The notes under the pieces were generated by a model. The model made no database searches. It had not been told where the DNA came from and saw only the letters and a list, made by a program, of their open reading frames with translations. The translations under genes and the position numbers were made by a program. From an uncultured Tateyamaria sp. (GTDB taxonomy: Bacteria > Pseudomonadota > Alphaproteobacteria > Rhodobacterales > Rhodobacteraceae), in contig NZ_CANNDS010000001.1 in the NCBI RefSeq assembly GCF_947503415.1, positions 1,274,501-1,338,500 of the forward strand: a stretch of DNA of 64,000 bases, written 5' to 3'. Positions 34,941-43,750 of this stretch are shown here, piece by piece. The number at the start of each line of letters is the position of its first letter. The stretch's first letter is position 1.

Positions 34941-35102
34941 GCGCGTTCTCTTTCATCCGGACTGTAACCGTCGGCTCAGGCGTCTCACCTGATCTGCTGG
35001 ACCCAAGAAAATTCGTACGAATTTTCTTGGCGCTCGTGGGCTCCTGCTTGCGCAGATACCACCGGTGGGGAATTTCACCCCGCCCTGAGAACAGCGTCAG
35101 GT
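34941..35102 (-). ncRNA. FMN riboswitch (RFN element)
   Basis: On the minus strand the RFN landmarks appear in order: TCAGGGCGGGGTGAAATTCC (35092-35073), CCACCGGTGGTAT, AGCCCACGAGCG, GATCAGGTGAGA, CGCCTGAGCCGACGGTTACA and GTCCGGATGAAAGAGAACGC at the 3' side. FMN binding should repress the downstream lumazine synthase gene. The variable hairpin is a perfect 28-base palindrome. The same location upstream of ribH2 is known in other alphaproteobacteria. Confidence 0.96.
35003..35030. repeat. Perfect 28-base palindrome in the riboswitch variable arm
   Basis: The half-site CCAAGAAAATTCGT is followed by its exact complement, with no loop. It forms the variable stem of the FMN riboswitch and is AT-rich in contrast to its surroundings. 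Confidence 0.9.
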
Positions 35103-35157
35103 TGCCAAGCCGAAGCCGGAGAGGCAAGAGGGACGCGACGTATCACGGACCATCGCC

Positions 35158-35772
35158 ATGCACCCGAACTCAATTTTTCACACCGAATCCGCAGACCGGA
35201 ACATTGCCTTTGCGCGAGAGCGTGCGTTTGGCGTGTTGGCGATGAACGGGGAAGGCGGGCCGATGATGGCGCATGTCCCCTTTCTGATTGATGAACAGGG
35301 CGCGCAGTTGGACCTTCACCTTGTGAGGTCGAACCCGATTGCGCGCGCCTTGAAAGCGCCGATGCAGGCGAAGATCGCGGTCAGTGGGGCGGATGGGTAC
35401 ATCTCGCCCGACTGGTACGAGGTGCCGGATCAGGTGCCCACGTGGAACTATGTGGCGGTGCATATCACCGGCAGCTTGGAGATGCTGCCGCATGATATGA
35501 TGCGGGACATGCTGGATCGGCAGTCGAAGCATTTCGAGGATCAGCTGGTCCCGAAGACACCGTGGAAGACGAACAAGATGACGCCCGAGGTCTTGGACAA
35601 AATGATGCGCCAGATCGTGCCGTGTCGCATGACGATCGAGGCCGTGGATGGCACCTGGAAGCTGAACCAGAACAAGCCGGATGAGGTGCGGTTGCGCGCA
35701 GCGGACTATGTGGACGCTTATGGCATGGGGCAGGAGGTGCGCCTGCTTGCTGCGCTGATGCGTGGGGCCTAG
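35158..35772 (+). CDS. PaiB-family FMN-binding regulator/flavoprotein
   Basis: This 204-residue protein belongs to the PaiB (FMN-binding split-barrel) family, with MHPNSIF at the N-terminus, AFGVLAMNG, SPDWYEVPDQVPTWNYVAVH (about residues 82-101) and a late WKLNQNK motif. Bacillus PaiB was described as a negative regulator, but biochemical activity is unclear. Its start is 56 bases from the divergent FMN riboswitch, so its promoter lies in or beside that element. The FMN connection is suggestive but unproven. Confidence 0.86.
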   Translation: MHPNSIFHTESADRNIAFARERAFGVLAMNGEGGPMMAHVPFLIDEQGAQLDLHLVRSNPIARALKAPMQAKIAVSGADGYISPDWYEVPDQVPTWNYVAVHITGSLEMLPHDMMRDMLDRQSKHFEDQLVPKTPWKTNKMTPEVLDKMMRQIVPCRMTIEAVDGTWKLNQNKPDEVRLRAADYVDAYGMGQEVRLLAALMRGA

Positions 35773-35802
35773 GCTGCGCGCAACTTCACAGGGAGAATCG
35801 CG

Positions 35803-36405
35803 ATGAAGCTGTTGATGGCGGGGCCCAGCCCCTTTGTGCGTAAAGTGCTGGTTTTGCTGCATGAAACAGGGCAGACCGATGATGTGGAGACGGTGACTGT
35901 CACCGCCGCGCCCGGCGGCACCGACGCGACGCTGAAAGCCGCGAACCCGGTGGGCAAGATCCCCGCGCTGGTGCGCGATGAGGGGCCGACGCTTTATGAC
36001 AGCCGGGTCATTTGCCGGTATCTGGATGATCGGGCGGGTGCCGGCCTGTATCCGGATAAGGGCTGGGACACGCTGGTATTGGAAGCCACCGCGGATGCGC
36101 TGATGGAGGCTGCCGTGCTGATGATCTATGAAAAGCGGTTCCGGGATGAGGCCGAGCAATCTTCCAAGTGGATCGAGGCGCAATGGGGCAAGGTTGAAGG
36201 CGCGCTGGATGCCTTGAATGCCCGCTGGATGAGCCATTTGGCCGGGCCAATGGACATCGGTCATATCGGTGTGGGCTGTGGATTGGGCTATCTCGACTTC
36301 CGCCATGGCGACCGGGATTGGCGCAGGGGACGGGACGCGTTGGCCAAGTGGTATGACGCGTTTGCGGCGCGTCCGTCGATGGAGGCAACCGTCCCGCAAG
36401 GGTGA
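35803..36405 (+). CDS. Glutathione S-transferase family protein
   Basis: The 200-residue protein has a thioredoxin-like N-terminal domain with SPFVRKV (residues about 8-14) at the catalytic position, NPVGKIPALV (about 47-56) and DSRVICRYLD (about 66-75), which is the glutathione site. The all-helical C-terminal domain follows. The substrate is unknown. GGGAGAATCGCG precedes the ATG. It follows the PaiB-type gene by 30 bases and may share its transcript. Confidence 0.87.
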   Translation: MKLLMAGPSPFVRKVLVLLHETGQTDDVETVTVTAAPGGTDATLKAANPVGKIPALVRDEGPTLYDSRVICRYLDDRAGAGLYPDKGWDTLVLEATADALMEAAVLMIYEKRFRDEAEQSSKWIEAQWGKVEGALDALNARWMSHLAGPMDIGHIGVGCGLGYLDFRHGDRDWRRGRDALAKWYDAFAARPSMEATVPQG

Positions 36406-36737
36406 TGTTGCGCAACGCTCGGTGGGTGTTTTCCACCGAACGCCAGCGAATCGCGGTTAACGTCAAAGAAACAAGGCAAATGGGGGTGGCACCATGCGTA
36501 CACCCCCTGTGCACCCCCCGTACACCGGTTCGTCGCCAAAACCGTGGTTAACGAACCGTGCGGTCTCGAATCTTATCAAAGGGTTAATTCAACCCACCTG
36601 CGACCACGTGTGTCAGATTGCGCGCTGGACGTGGGGGGGTGACCCCGCTAGATAGCCCGTCAAAGCCGACGCGCGCGCGCGGCATGGAATGATGTATTGG
36701 CCCCGTCGGGGTCGCCTTGAAACTGGAGAAGTCCCCC
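36406..36737. other. Gene-free region upstream of petABC
   Basis: No coding potential is seen in these 332 bases. A hairpin TCGGTGG/CCACCGA (36419-36439) follows the GST gene. GGTTAACG occurs at 36455-36462 and 36546-36553; read on the minus strand these are TTAACC half-sites resembling CtrA boxes. GTRCACC occurs three times at 11-bp intervals (36498-36526). GGGTT-N5-AACCC lies at 36581-36595, and a CG-alternating tract is near 36669-36681. The region probably holds the petABC promoter and operators. I cannot place the promoter with confidence. Confidence 0.6.
36498..36526. promoter_or_regulatory. Three helically phased GTRCACC repeats before petABC
   Basis: GTACACC (36498-36504), GTGCACC (36509-36515), GTACACC (36520-36526), with start-to-start spacing of exactly 11 bp. 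All three lie on one face of the helix, as for cooperative binding of a regulator. The protein is unknown. The array ends about 210 bases before petA. Confidence 0.5.
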
Positions 36738-37319
36738 GTGTCCCACGCAGAAGAAGACCACGAAGGCACCCGGCGCGATTTTCTGTACTTTGCCACTGCT
36801 GGCGCAGGCGCGGTAACGGCGGGTGCAGCGATCTGGCCACTGGTTGATCAGATGAACCCATCGGCCGATGTTCTGGCCGCAAGCAAGAAGCGCGTTGATG
36901 TGTCGAGTGTTTCGCCCGGCACGCAGATCACCGTCCTGTTCTTGGGCAAGCCGGTGTTCATTCGCCGTCGTACCGAAGAAGAGATTGAAGCAGCAGTAGC
37001 TGTTTCGTTGGATGATCTTCCGGACCCCGAAGCAAGGAACGAAAACTTGCCGGGTGGCACTCCGGGCGATGATGGAAACCGGTCTCTCCCGCCCTTCGGT
37101 GGTGCGGAAAACACGGGCGAGTGGCTGGTGATGCAGGGCGTGTGTACGCACCTTGGGTGTGTGCCTTTGGGCGATGCAGGGGATTTTGGCGGCTGGTTCT
37201 GCCCCTGTCATGGCTCGCACTATGACACTGCTGGCCGGATCCGTCGTGGACCTGCGCCGACCAACCTGCCGGTTCCTGTTGCTGAATTCGTGGACGAGAC
37301 CACGATCCTACTGGGTTAA
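36738..37319 (+). CDS. petA: Ubiquinol-cytochrome c reductase, Rieske iron-sulfur subunit
   Basis: The 193-residue Rieske protein of complex III. The N-terminal twin-arginine motif TRRDFLYFA (about residues 11-19) precedes a single membrane anchor that is not cleaved. The cluster motifs are CTHLGC and CPCHGSH (about residues 135-140 and 155-161). Translation starts at GTG 36738 with GGAG about 9 bases upstream. The start agrees with Rhodobacter PetA (MSHAEE...). It is the first gene of petABC. Confidence 0.96.
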   Translation: MSHAEEDHEGTRRDFLYFATAGAGAVTAGAAIWPLVDQMNPSADVLAASKKRVDVSSVSPGTQITVLFLGKPVFIRRRTEEEIEAAVAVSLDDLPDPEARNENLPGGTPGDDGNRSLPPFGGAENTGEWLVMQGVCTHLGCVPLGDAGDFGGWFCPCHGSHYDTAGRIRRGPAPTNLPVPVAEFVDETTILLG

Positions 37320-37331
37320 GGGAGAGAGACC

Positions 37332-38678
37332 ATGGGTGGAATTCCTCACGACCACTATGAACCGAAGGCGGCCTGGGAAAAGGGTCTGGCCAAGCGGTTG
37401 CCGATTGTTGGCCTGATGTACGACACGCTGATGATTCCGACGCCAAAGAACCTGAACTGGATGTGGATCTGGGGCATTGTTCTGGCTTTCTGCCTGGCGC
37501 TGCAAATCATCACCGGCATCGTTCTGGTCATGCACTACACGCCGCATGTCGATATGGCCTTTGCCAGTGTCGAACACATCATGCGCAACGTGAACGGTGG
37601 CGCAATGCTGCGGTATCTGCACATGAATGGTGCCTCGCTGTTCTTTGTGGCCGTCTATGCCCACATTTTCCGCGGTCTTTATTACGGGTCCTATAAGGCC
37701 CCGCGTGAGATCACGTGGATCATCGGTATGCTTATCTACCTCTTGATGATGGGCACCGCCTTCATGGGCTACGTTCTGCCGTGGGGTCAGATGTCCTTCT
37801 GGGGTGCGACCGTGATCACCGGCCTGTTTGGTGCCATCCCGTTCATCGGTGATGCGCTGCAAACATGGTTGCTGGGCGGGCCCGCCGTGGACAATGCCAC
37901 GCTGAACCGCTTCTTCAGCCTGCACTACCTGTTGCCCTTCGTGATTGCCGGTCTGGTAATCGTACACATCTGGGCCTTCCACACGACGGGCAACAACAAC
38001 CCGACCGGTGTTGAAGTGCGCCGTACGTCGAAAGAGGAAGCCGAGAAAGACACGCTGCCCTTCTGGCCTTACTTCGTGATCAAGGACCTGTTTGCGCTGG
38101 CTGTCATTCTGGTGGTGTTCTTTGCCATCGTGGGCTTCATGCCGAACTATCTGGGCCACCCCGATAACTATATCGAGGCGAACCCGCTGGCGACGCCCGC
38201 GCACATCGTGCCGGAATGGTACTTCCTGCCCTTCTACGCGATCCTGCGTGCTTTTGACGGCGACGTGTGGGTGGTGATCATCGCATCGACCCTGACGGGC
38301 GGCATCATCGACGCCAAGTTCTTTGGTGTGATCGCGATGTTCGGCGCAATCGTGGTGATGGCGCTGGTGCCATGGCTCGACACCTCGTCGGTGCGTTCGG
38401 GTCGGTACCGTCCGATGTTCAAGTGGTGGTTCTGGCTGTTTGTCGTGAACTTCTTTGTTCTGATGTGGGTGGGTGCGATGCCTGCCGAGGGGATTTATCC
38501 CTACATCGCCCTGATCGGGTCGACCTACTGGTTTGCGTATTTCCTGGTGATCCTGCCGCTGCTTGGCGTGCTTGAGAAACCCGATGCGCAGCCTGCGACC
38601 ATCGAAGAAGACTTTGCCGCGAAGATGGGCAAAGGGGACAGCGGTTCGGCCGCGCCCTCCACCCAGCCTGCGGAATAA
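37332..38678 (+). CDS. petB: Ubiquinol-cytochrome c reductase, cytochrome b subunit
   Basis: The 448-residue cytochrome b has eight membrane helices and the quinol-oxidation signature PEWY (about residue 294). Haem-ligand histidines lie in helices B and D ([13 protein letters not shown] and [17 protein letters not shown]). A charged C-terminal tail of about 35 residues follows the last helix, as in other Rhodobacterales. It starts 12 bases after petA and is followed by petC 13 bases later. Confidence 0.97.
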   Translation: MGGIPHDHYEPKAAWEKGLAKRLPIVGLMYDTLMIPTPKNLNWMWIWGIVLAFCLALQIITGIVLVMHYTPHVDMAFASVEHIMRNVNGGAMLRYLHMNGASLFFVAVYAHIFRGLYYGSYKAPREITWIIGMLIYLLMMGTAFMGYVLPWGQMSFWGATVITGLFGAIPFIGDALQTWLLGGPAVDNATLNRFFSLHYLLPFVIAGLVIVHIWAFHTTGNNNPTGVEVRRTSKEEAEKDTLPFWPYFVIKDLFALAVILVVFFAIVGFMPNYLGHPDNYIEANPLATPAHIVPEWYFLPFYAILRAFDGDVWVVIIASTLTGGIIDAKFFGVIAMFGAIVVMALVPWLDTSSVRSGRYRPMFKWWFWLFVVNFFVLMWVGAMPAEGIYPYIALIGSTYWFAYFLVILPLLGVLEKPDAQPATIEEDFAAKMGKGDSGSAAPSTQPAE

Positions 38679-38691
38679 GGAGAGACTGCAG

Positions 38692-39480
38692 ATGTTGAAG
38701 AAACTTGCAGCAAGCATGGTGGCGGCGTTCGCGCTGGCCACAGGTGCCTTCGCCGCTGGCGGTGCGGGTCACGTCGAGGATGTCGACTTTTCCTTTGACG
38801 GGCCCTTCGGGTCTTTCGATCAGAACCAGTTGCAGCGCGGTTTGCAGATCTACACCGAGATCTGCGCGGCCTGCCATGGTTTGCAATACGTCCCCTTGCG
38901 GACCCTTGGCGATGATGGCGGGCCTGACCTGCCTGACGATCAGGTCCGTGCCTATGCCGAATTCTATGAGGTGTTCGATCCGGAGATTGACGATTTTCGC
39001 GCGGCAACGCCTAACGATCACTTCCCCGGCTCCAACTTGGAAAATGCACCTGACCTGAGCCTGATGGCCAAGGCCCGTGCCGGGTTCCATGGACCGTACG
39101 GTCTGGGCATCAACCAGTTGCTGAAAGGCATGGGCGGCCCTGAGTACATCGTTGCTTTGCTCAACGGGTACACCGGTGAGGAAAAGGAAGAGGCGGGCGC
39201 GGTTCTGTACGAGAACACCGCGTTTCCCGGTGGCTGGATCGCCATGGCGCCCCCGCTCTATGGCGATGATGTCGAGTTTGCCGATGGGCATTCCACGGAC
39301 CTGCATCACCTGTCAGAGGATGTATCCGCCTTCCTGATGTGGACGGCTGAGCCGAAGCTGATGGCCCGCAAGCAGGCTGGTTTTGTCGGTGTGATCTTTC
39401 TGACCATCCTGTCGGTCATGCTGTACCTGACCAACAAGCGTCTGTGGGCGCCGGTCAAAGCCCGATACAAAAAGAAATAA
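38692..39480 (+). CDS. petC: Ubiquinol-cytochrome c reductase, cytochrome c1 subunit
   Basis: The 262-residue precursor has a signal peptide (residues 1-20, ending GAFA). The haem c site is CAACH (about residues 60-64), the distal methionine region is [14 protein letters not shown] (about 182-195), and a C-terminal membrane anchor spans about 232-250. GGAGAG lies upstream of the ATG. A strong terminator follows the stop, closing the petABC operon. Confidence 0.96.
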   Translation: MLKKLAASMVAAFALATGAFAAGGAGHVEDVDFSFDGPFGSFDQNQLQRGLQIYTEICAACHGLQYVPLRTLGDDGGPDLPDDQVRAYAEFYEVFDPEIDDFRAATPNDHFPGSNLENAPDLSLMAKARAGFHGPYGLGINQLLKGMGGPEYIVALLNGYTGEEKEEAGAVLYENTAFPGGWIAMAPPLYGDDVEFADGHSTDLHHLSEDVSAFLMWTAEPKLMARKQAGFVGVIFLTILSVMLYLTNKRLWAPVKARYKKK

Positions 39481-39504
39481 GTCGCTTGGAATTGAGCGCT
39501 TGGA

Positions 39505-39531
39505 AGCCCCGCCATCTGGTGGGGCTTTTTT
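39505..39531 (+). terminator. Rho-independent terminator of petABC
   Basis: AGCCCCGCC (39505-39513), loop ATCT, GGTGGGGCT (39518-39526), followed by a run of six T. The 9-bp stem has one G-T pair. Confidence 0.92.
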
Positions 39532-39541
39532 ATTGGGGCAT

Positions 39542-39564
39542 GGCGCAGGACACCTGCGCCTTAC
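39542..39564. repeat. REP-like palindrome, copy 10
   Basis: GGCGCAGG (39542-39549), ACA, CCTGCGCC (39553-39560), TTAC. The stem differs from the GGCGGA type but the TTAC end is kept. It lies between petC and mtaB, which converge. Confidence 0.7.
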
Positions 39565-39605
39565 GGGTTCTGCTGTGCCGACGCATGTGATTGAGGTGCC
39601 GCCCG

Positions 39606-39662
39606 GAGGGGGCTCTGCCCCCGCGGCTTGCGCCGCCCCCGTGGTATTTTCAGTCAGAAGAA
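39606..39662. repeat. Roseobacter-type GC-rich intergenic repeat, copy C
   Basis: GGGGGCTCTGCCCCCG, a GC-rich centre, CCCCCGTGGTATTTT and CAGAAGAA. The layout matches copies at 9115 and 12018. The last bases overlap the 3' end of mtaB. Confidence 0.6.
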
Positions 39663-40906
39663 ACGGTAAGCGCAGTGTTGTTGTGCCCGGCGATCCGCGC
39701 GGTGACGATCTGGCCTTCGGGTTGGGCTGTGTCAAAGGTGACTTCGGTGAATTGCTCGGTGCGGCCCATGTGCGGATTCTCCATCAGTATGTGATGGACC
39801 TTGCCCTGTTGCGCTTGCAGGTGGGCCTGCACTTGTTTTTCGCCAGCGGTGCGCAGGCGCGCGGCGCGGTCTTTGATGGCCTTGCCGTTCACTTGCGGCA
39901 TTCGTGCGGCTGGCGTGCCGGGCCGTGGCGAGTAGGGGAAAACGTGCAGCCAGGTGAGGTCGCAATCCTCAACCAGCTTCAGGGAGTTATCGAACATCGC
40001 GTCGGTTTCGGTTGGGAAGCCTGCGATGATATCTGCGCCGAAGGTCATGTCGGGCCGCAGCTTGCGCGACTCTTGCGCGAATTGGATCGCGTCGTCGCGC
40101 AGGTGCCGGCGTTTCATCCGCTTGAGGATCATGTCGTCGCCGTGTTGCAATGACAGGTGTAGGTGCGGCATCAGCCGACGTTCCGTGGCGATGGCCAGCA
40201 TCAGTGCCTCGTCCACCTCGATCGAATCGATGGAGCTGATCCGGAGCCGGGGCAGGTCGGGCACCAGTGTGAGGATGCGCATCACCAAGTTGCCAAGCTG
40301 TGGTGTGCCGGGCAGGTCTGCGCCCCAAGAGGTGAGATCGACGCCCGTCAGCACGACTTCGTTGAAGCCGCGGTCTACCAGCCGCTTGATCTGGTCCACC
40401 ACGACCCCTGCGGGGACCGAGCGGGAATTGCCACGCCCAAAGGGAATGATGCAGAAGGTGCAGCGGTGGTCGCAGCCGTTTTGCACCTGCACATAGGCGC
40501 GGGAGCGGGTGCCGAAGCCGTCGATCAGGTGGCCTGCCGTTTCCGTGACCGACATGATGTCGTCCACTTGCACGGGTTCGGTTCCGAAGTTGCCGGCAAG
40601 CCCTGCCCAAGTGCCCGCCTGCATCTTTTCGGTGTTGCCGATCACCGCGTCCACCTCGTCCATTTGGGCGAAAGTGTCGGGTTCGGTCTGGGCCGCGCAA
40701 CCCGTCACGATCAGCTTGGCATCGGGGTGGGTGCGTCGCAGCTTGCGGATGTCCTGGCGGGCCTTGCGTACCGCCTCTGCCGTGACGGCGCAGGTGTTCA
40801 CCACGACGGCGTTGGTCATGCCTGCCTGTTGTGCCAACTCCTCCATCGCCTTGGTTTCATAGGCGTTGAGGCGGCAGCCGTGGTTGGAAAAGACGGGTAC
40901 ACTCAT
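39650..40906 (-). CDS. mtaB: tRNA t6A37 methylthiotransferase
   Basis: MtaB adds a methylthio group to N6-threonylcarbamoyladenosine 37 of tRNA. The 418-residue protein has an N-terminal UPF0004 domain with conserved cysteines ([19 protein letters not shown]), the radical-SAM motif [15 protein letters not shown] (about residues 142-156) and a C-terminal TRAM-like region. The MtaB/e-MtaB type is preferred over MiaB because of GCRLN and length. It overlaps dapF by 4 bases, so the two are coupled. Confidence 0.92.
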   Translation of the reverse strand: MSVPVFSNHGCRLNAYETKAMEELAQQAGMTNAVVVNTCAVTAEAVRKARQDIRKLRRTHPDAKLIVTGCAAQTEPDTFAQMDEVDAVIGNTEKMQAGTWAGLAGNFGTEPVQVDDIMSVTETAGHLIDGFGTRSRAYVQVQNGCDHRCTFCIIPFGRGNSRSVPAGVVVDQIKRLVDRGFNEVVLTGVDLTSWGADLPGTPQLGNLVMRILTLVPDLPRLRISSIDSIEVDEALMLAIATERRLMPHLHLSLQHGDDMILKRMKRRHLRDDAIQFAQESRKLRPDMTFGADIIAGFPTETDAMFDNSLKLVEDCDLTWLHVFPYSPRPGTPAARMPQVNGKAIKDRAARLRTAGEKQVQAHLQAQQGKVHHILMENPHMGRTEQFTEVTFDTAQPEGQIVTARIAGHNNTALTVSSD

Positions 40907-41733
40907 AGGCTGTTCAGGAATTCAGGCGTGAGGGTGCCGTTGAACACGTGGGCTGTGGGTCCGGACATCCAGACGCCATCATCGCGCCAGTCGATGTGGA
41001 GCGTGCCGCCGTCGAGGTCGATTTGCACTTTGCGCCCTGTGAGACCCCTGCGGGCCGCAGCGACGGCCGTTGCACAGGAGGAGGAGCCGGAGGCCAGTGT
41101 GATCCCGGTGCCGCGTTCCCAGACACGCATGCGGATATGGTCAGGGCCGATCACCTGAGCGAATTGGACGTTGGTGCGTTCGGGAAAAAGCGGGTGGTGT
41201 TCGATCCGTGGGCCGATGGTGGCGAGGTCGATGGTTGCCACGTCGTCCACGAAGAAGGTGCAATGCGGGTTGCCCATGCCGGTGGCGACAGGGTTGCCGT
41301 CGATGGGCAGGGACAGCATGTCGACGTCTTGCGCCAGCGGTACATCCTGCCAGTCGAGTTGCGGGTGCCCCATATTAACGGCAGTACTTCCATCCGCGTT
41401 CCGCACGGCATTCAGCGTTCCGCGCCCGGTCACTTCGATCTGGAGCGCGTTGGTCTTCCGCTGCGCCAGTTCGCGCGCGGCGATGCAGCGGGTGGCGTTG
41501 CCGCAGGCCGCCGATTGCGAGCCATCGGCATTGTAGTAGGTGACGGTCAGATCCGTCCCATCCGTGATCAGCGCCAGTTGATCGAAACCTACGCCCCGGT
41601 GCCGGTCCGCCAGTGCGCGCACGAGGTCCGCGCTCAGGTCCACAGGTGTCACACGACCGTCGATCACGACAAAGTCGTTGCCCGCCCCGTGCATCTTCAT
41701 GAAGGGCCAATCAGGTGTCGCCATATCTGCCAT
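40903..41733 (-). CDS. dapF: Diaminopimelate epimerase
   Basis: DapF interconverts LL- and meso-diaminopimelate for lysine and peptidoglycan synthesis. It has 276 residues with both catalytic cysteines in context: AACGNATRC (about residues 76-84) and [10 protein letters not shown] (about 218-227). The start is ATG 41733; ATG 41724 is also possible. It is followed by mtaB with an ATGA overlap. A tRNA-Lys gene lies divergently upstream. Confidence 0.93.
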   Translation of the reverse strand: MADMATPDWPFMKMHGAGNDFVVIDGRVTPVDLSADLVRALADRHRGVGFDQLALITDGTDLTVTYYNADGSQSAACGNATRCIAARELAQRKTNALQIEVTGRGTLNAVRNADGSTAVNMGHPQLDWQDVPLAQDVDMLSLPIDGNPVATGMGNPHCTFFVDDVATIDLATIGPRIEHHPLFPERTNVQFAQVIGPDHIRMRVWERGTGITLASGSSSCATAVAAARRGLTGRKVQIDLDGGTLHIDWRDDGVWMSGPTAHVFNGTLTPEFLNSL

Positions 41734-41799
41734 CCGGCGCATATAACCCCGCGATTTTCGGGAATCCAGTATGTCGCAGGAAAACATCGGAGAATCGGC

Positions 41800-41828
41800 T
41801 TGACCCTTTGCCCCACCCTTTCTAGATA
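41800..41828 (+). promoter_or_regulatory. Sigma-70-type promoter of tRNA-Lys
   Basis: TTGACC (41800-41805), a 17-base spacer, TAGATA (41823-41828), 11 bases before the mature tRNA 5' end. Confidence 0.75.
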
Positions 41829-41839
41829 GGCCGCCTAGT

Positions 41840-41915
41840 GGGCCGTTAGCTCAGTTGGTAGAGCAACTGACTTTTAATCAGTGGGTCGCAGGTTCGAACC
41901 CTGCACGGCTCACCA
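41840..41915 (+). tRNA. tRNA-Lys (anticodon TTT)
   Basis: A 76-base cloverleaf with encoded CCA. The acceptor pairs GGGCCGT with ACGGCTC (one G-T pair). The D-loop is AGCTCAGTTGGTAGAGC. The anticodon arm is CTGACTTTTAATCAG with anticodon TTT. The T-arm contains GGTTCGAACC. A good promoter is just upstream. No integrase or duplicated 3' end is seen beside it. Confidence 0.97.
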
Positions 41916-42100
41916 CTACCAGACAGATCATACTTGATCAGCGCAATGCGTTGCTGTTCGAGCTGTGTGAGATGCGCTGATCTCCGTTGACGACTGTCTT
42001 GATATTGCACCTCACCAAAGGGAAGCTGCAAGTTGCGCTTACAGGTATGGGTCGCTAGCCATGGTAAGCGAAAGGATTGCTTTCAAAAGGCGCAGATCCC

Positions 42101-43003
42101 ATGACCATCCGACTGTTGCGCACTCTGGTTGCGGTTGCCGACAACAAGACGTTCACCGCTGCCGCCGAGGCCGTGCATGTCACGCACGCCGCCGTCAGCC
42201 AGCAGATGCGGACGCTTGAGGCGGAGCTGGGCGTGACATTGTTCAACCGGGCCAGGCGGACGCCCGAATTGACACCTGTGGCGCAGGAACTGGTGGCCAA
42301 AGCTCGCAAATTGATCGCCGACTATGACAACCTTGTGCCGTCCGTTCTGGCAGACGGGGGCCTAAGCGGTGTGATCCAGCTTGGCACGTTAAGCACGACG
42401 CTGACGGGATTGACGCCACAGGCCATGGCTGTGTTCAAGGCGCAATTCCCGGGTGTTGGCCTGCACATTCGCCCCGGTCTGACGGGCGGATTGTTGGCGG
42501 ATATTGAGCGGGGCAATCTGGATGCAGCCCTGATCACCAAGCCGCATTTGATGCCTGCCGGTATCCTCTTTCGTGCTTTGACCGACGAGCCGATGCAACT
42601 GATCGCTGCGCAGGAGGAAACCGAAGATGACCCCATGCAGCTGTTGCGCACCAAACCCTACATTCGCTTCAACCGGAATGCGGTTCTGGGCACGCTGATC
42701 GACAACTGGATCATGTCCAGACGTATCCGTGTGACCGAGACGATGGAACTGGACAGTCCCGAGGCGATCGCCAGCATGGTCCACGCCAATCTGGGTGTGT
42801 CGATTGTGCCCGATCTGGCCGTAAAGCCTTTAGACGGCGTTCCCGTCAAACGGTTGGGCCTTGGGCCCGATGCGCCCACCCGGACCCTTGGGCTGGCCTA
42901 TCTGCAAGATCAGGTCAAGACACGGGCCATGGAAGAGTTGTACAACGCCTTTGCCGGTGTGATCGAACGCGCCCAGACCCAGGGATCACCCGACACGCAA
43001 TGA
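42101..43003 (+). CDS. LysR-family transcriptional regulator
   Basis: The 300-residue regulator has an N-terminal winged helix (residues about 3-60, with HVTHAAVSQQMRTLEAELG) and a C-terminal periplasmic-binding-like effector domain. AAAAGG precedes ATG 42101. The stop overlaps the TauE start (ATGA). It probably controls this pair and perhaps the convergent complex II-like operon, whose promoter contains an inverted repeat CTTA-N10-TAAG of LysR type. The effector is unknown. Confidence 0.9.
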   Translation: MTIRLLRTLVAVADNKTFTAAAEAVHVTHAAVSQQMRTLEAELGVTLFNRARRTPELTPVAQELVAKARKLIADYDNLVPSVLADGGLSGVIQLGTLSTTLTGLTPQAMAVFKAQFPGVGLHIRPGLTGGLLADIERGNLDAALITKPHLMPAGILFRALTDEPMQLIAAQEETEDDPMQLLRTKPYIRFNRNAVLGTLIDNWIMSRRIRVTETMELDSPEAIASMVHANLGVSIVPDLAVKPLDGVPVKRLGLGPDAPTRTLGLAYLQDQVKTRAMEELYNAFAGVIERAQTQGSPDTQ

Positions 43004-43743
43004 CTTTCGAAATGATCATGTTCCTCGTGCTGGGCGCTGCGGCGGGCGGCTTTATCAACGGGTTGTCGGGGACGGGCACGGCCCTGTTCGCTTTGGGGTT
43101 CTATCTGGTTGTCGTGCCGCCCGTCACGGCTGTGGCCATCGTGGCGCTGATGTCGGTTCTTGTCGGCGTACAGGGGCTGTGGGTGGTTCGCGCGTCGATC
43201 TTTGCGCGCCGTGACCGGTTGTTGCGGTTCATCCTGCCGGGCTTGTGCGGCGTGCCCCTTGGTCTGGTCCTTTTGAGCATCGCTGACAGCGCGACGTTAC
43301 GCATGGGGATCGCCGTGTTTCTGATCATCTATGGTGGCTATTTCGGGTTCCGCGCGTCCTTGCCTGCATTCGAGCGCAGCACGCCTTTGATTGACGGATT
43401 GGTCGGATTTGTGGGCGGCGCGCTTGGTGGCGCTGCGGGTGTGTCCGGTGCCCTCCCGGCCATGTGGCTGTCTATCCGCCCCTGGACCAAATCCGAAACA
43501 CGCGCCGTCTTGCAGCCCTTCAACATGGTCATGCTGACGACAACGGTGACTCTGCTGTTCTTCAGGGGGGCATATGATGCGGTGGCCCTGAGGGCCATTG
43601 CCGTGACGATCCCCTGTGGTCTGATCGCGGCGCAAGTGGGTCTGTTTGTGTTCCGCCGTCTGAACGACATCACCTTTCGTCGGTTGTTGATCCTGCTGAC
43701 GCTGGCGATGGGTGTGGGCATCTTGCTGAGCGAACTGGCGTAG
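43000..43743 (+). CDS. TauE/SafE-family anion exporter (first copy)
   Basis: This 247-residue membrane protein has about eight hydrophobic segments and two repeats. The first begins GGFINGLSGTGTALFALGFY and the second VGGALGGAAGVSGALPAMW, the family's paired motifs. Members export sulfite, sulfoacetate or other organic anions. It overlaps the LysR gene by 4 bases. A second TauE gene ends only 7 bases away on the opposite strand. Confidence 0.87.
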   Translation: MTFEMIMFLVLGAAAGGFINGLSGTGTALFALGFYLVVVPPVTAVAIVALMSVLVGVQGLWVVRASIFARRDRLLRFILPGLCGVPLGLVLLSIADSATLRMGIAVFLIIYGGYFGFRASLPAFERSTPLIDGLVGFVGGALGGAAGVSGALPAMWLSIRPWTKSETRAVLQPFNMVMLTTTVTLLFFRGAYDAVALRAIAVTIPCGLIAAQVGLFVFRRLNDITFRRLLILLTLAMGVGILLSELA

Positions 43744-43750
43744 CCGCGCA

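Noticed and set aside
36498-36526. Phased repeats considered as a CRISPR array
   Set aside because: The units are only 7 bases with 4-base spacers, and no cas genes are present; they fit operator sites instead.
41846-42031. Small open frame reading back through the tRNA-Lys gene
   Set aside because: It overlaps the whole tRNA on the opposite strand; such frames are well-known false genes.
41840-42100. Possible integration site at tRNA-Lys
   Set aside because: No integrase, no repeated tRNA 3' end and no mobile genes lie nearby; the next gene is an ordinary LysR regulator.
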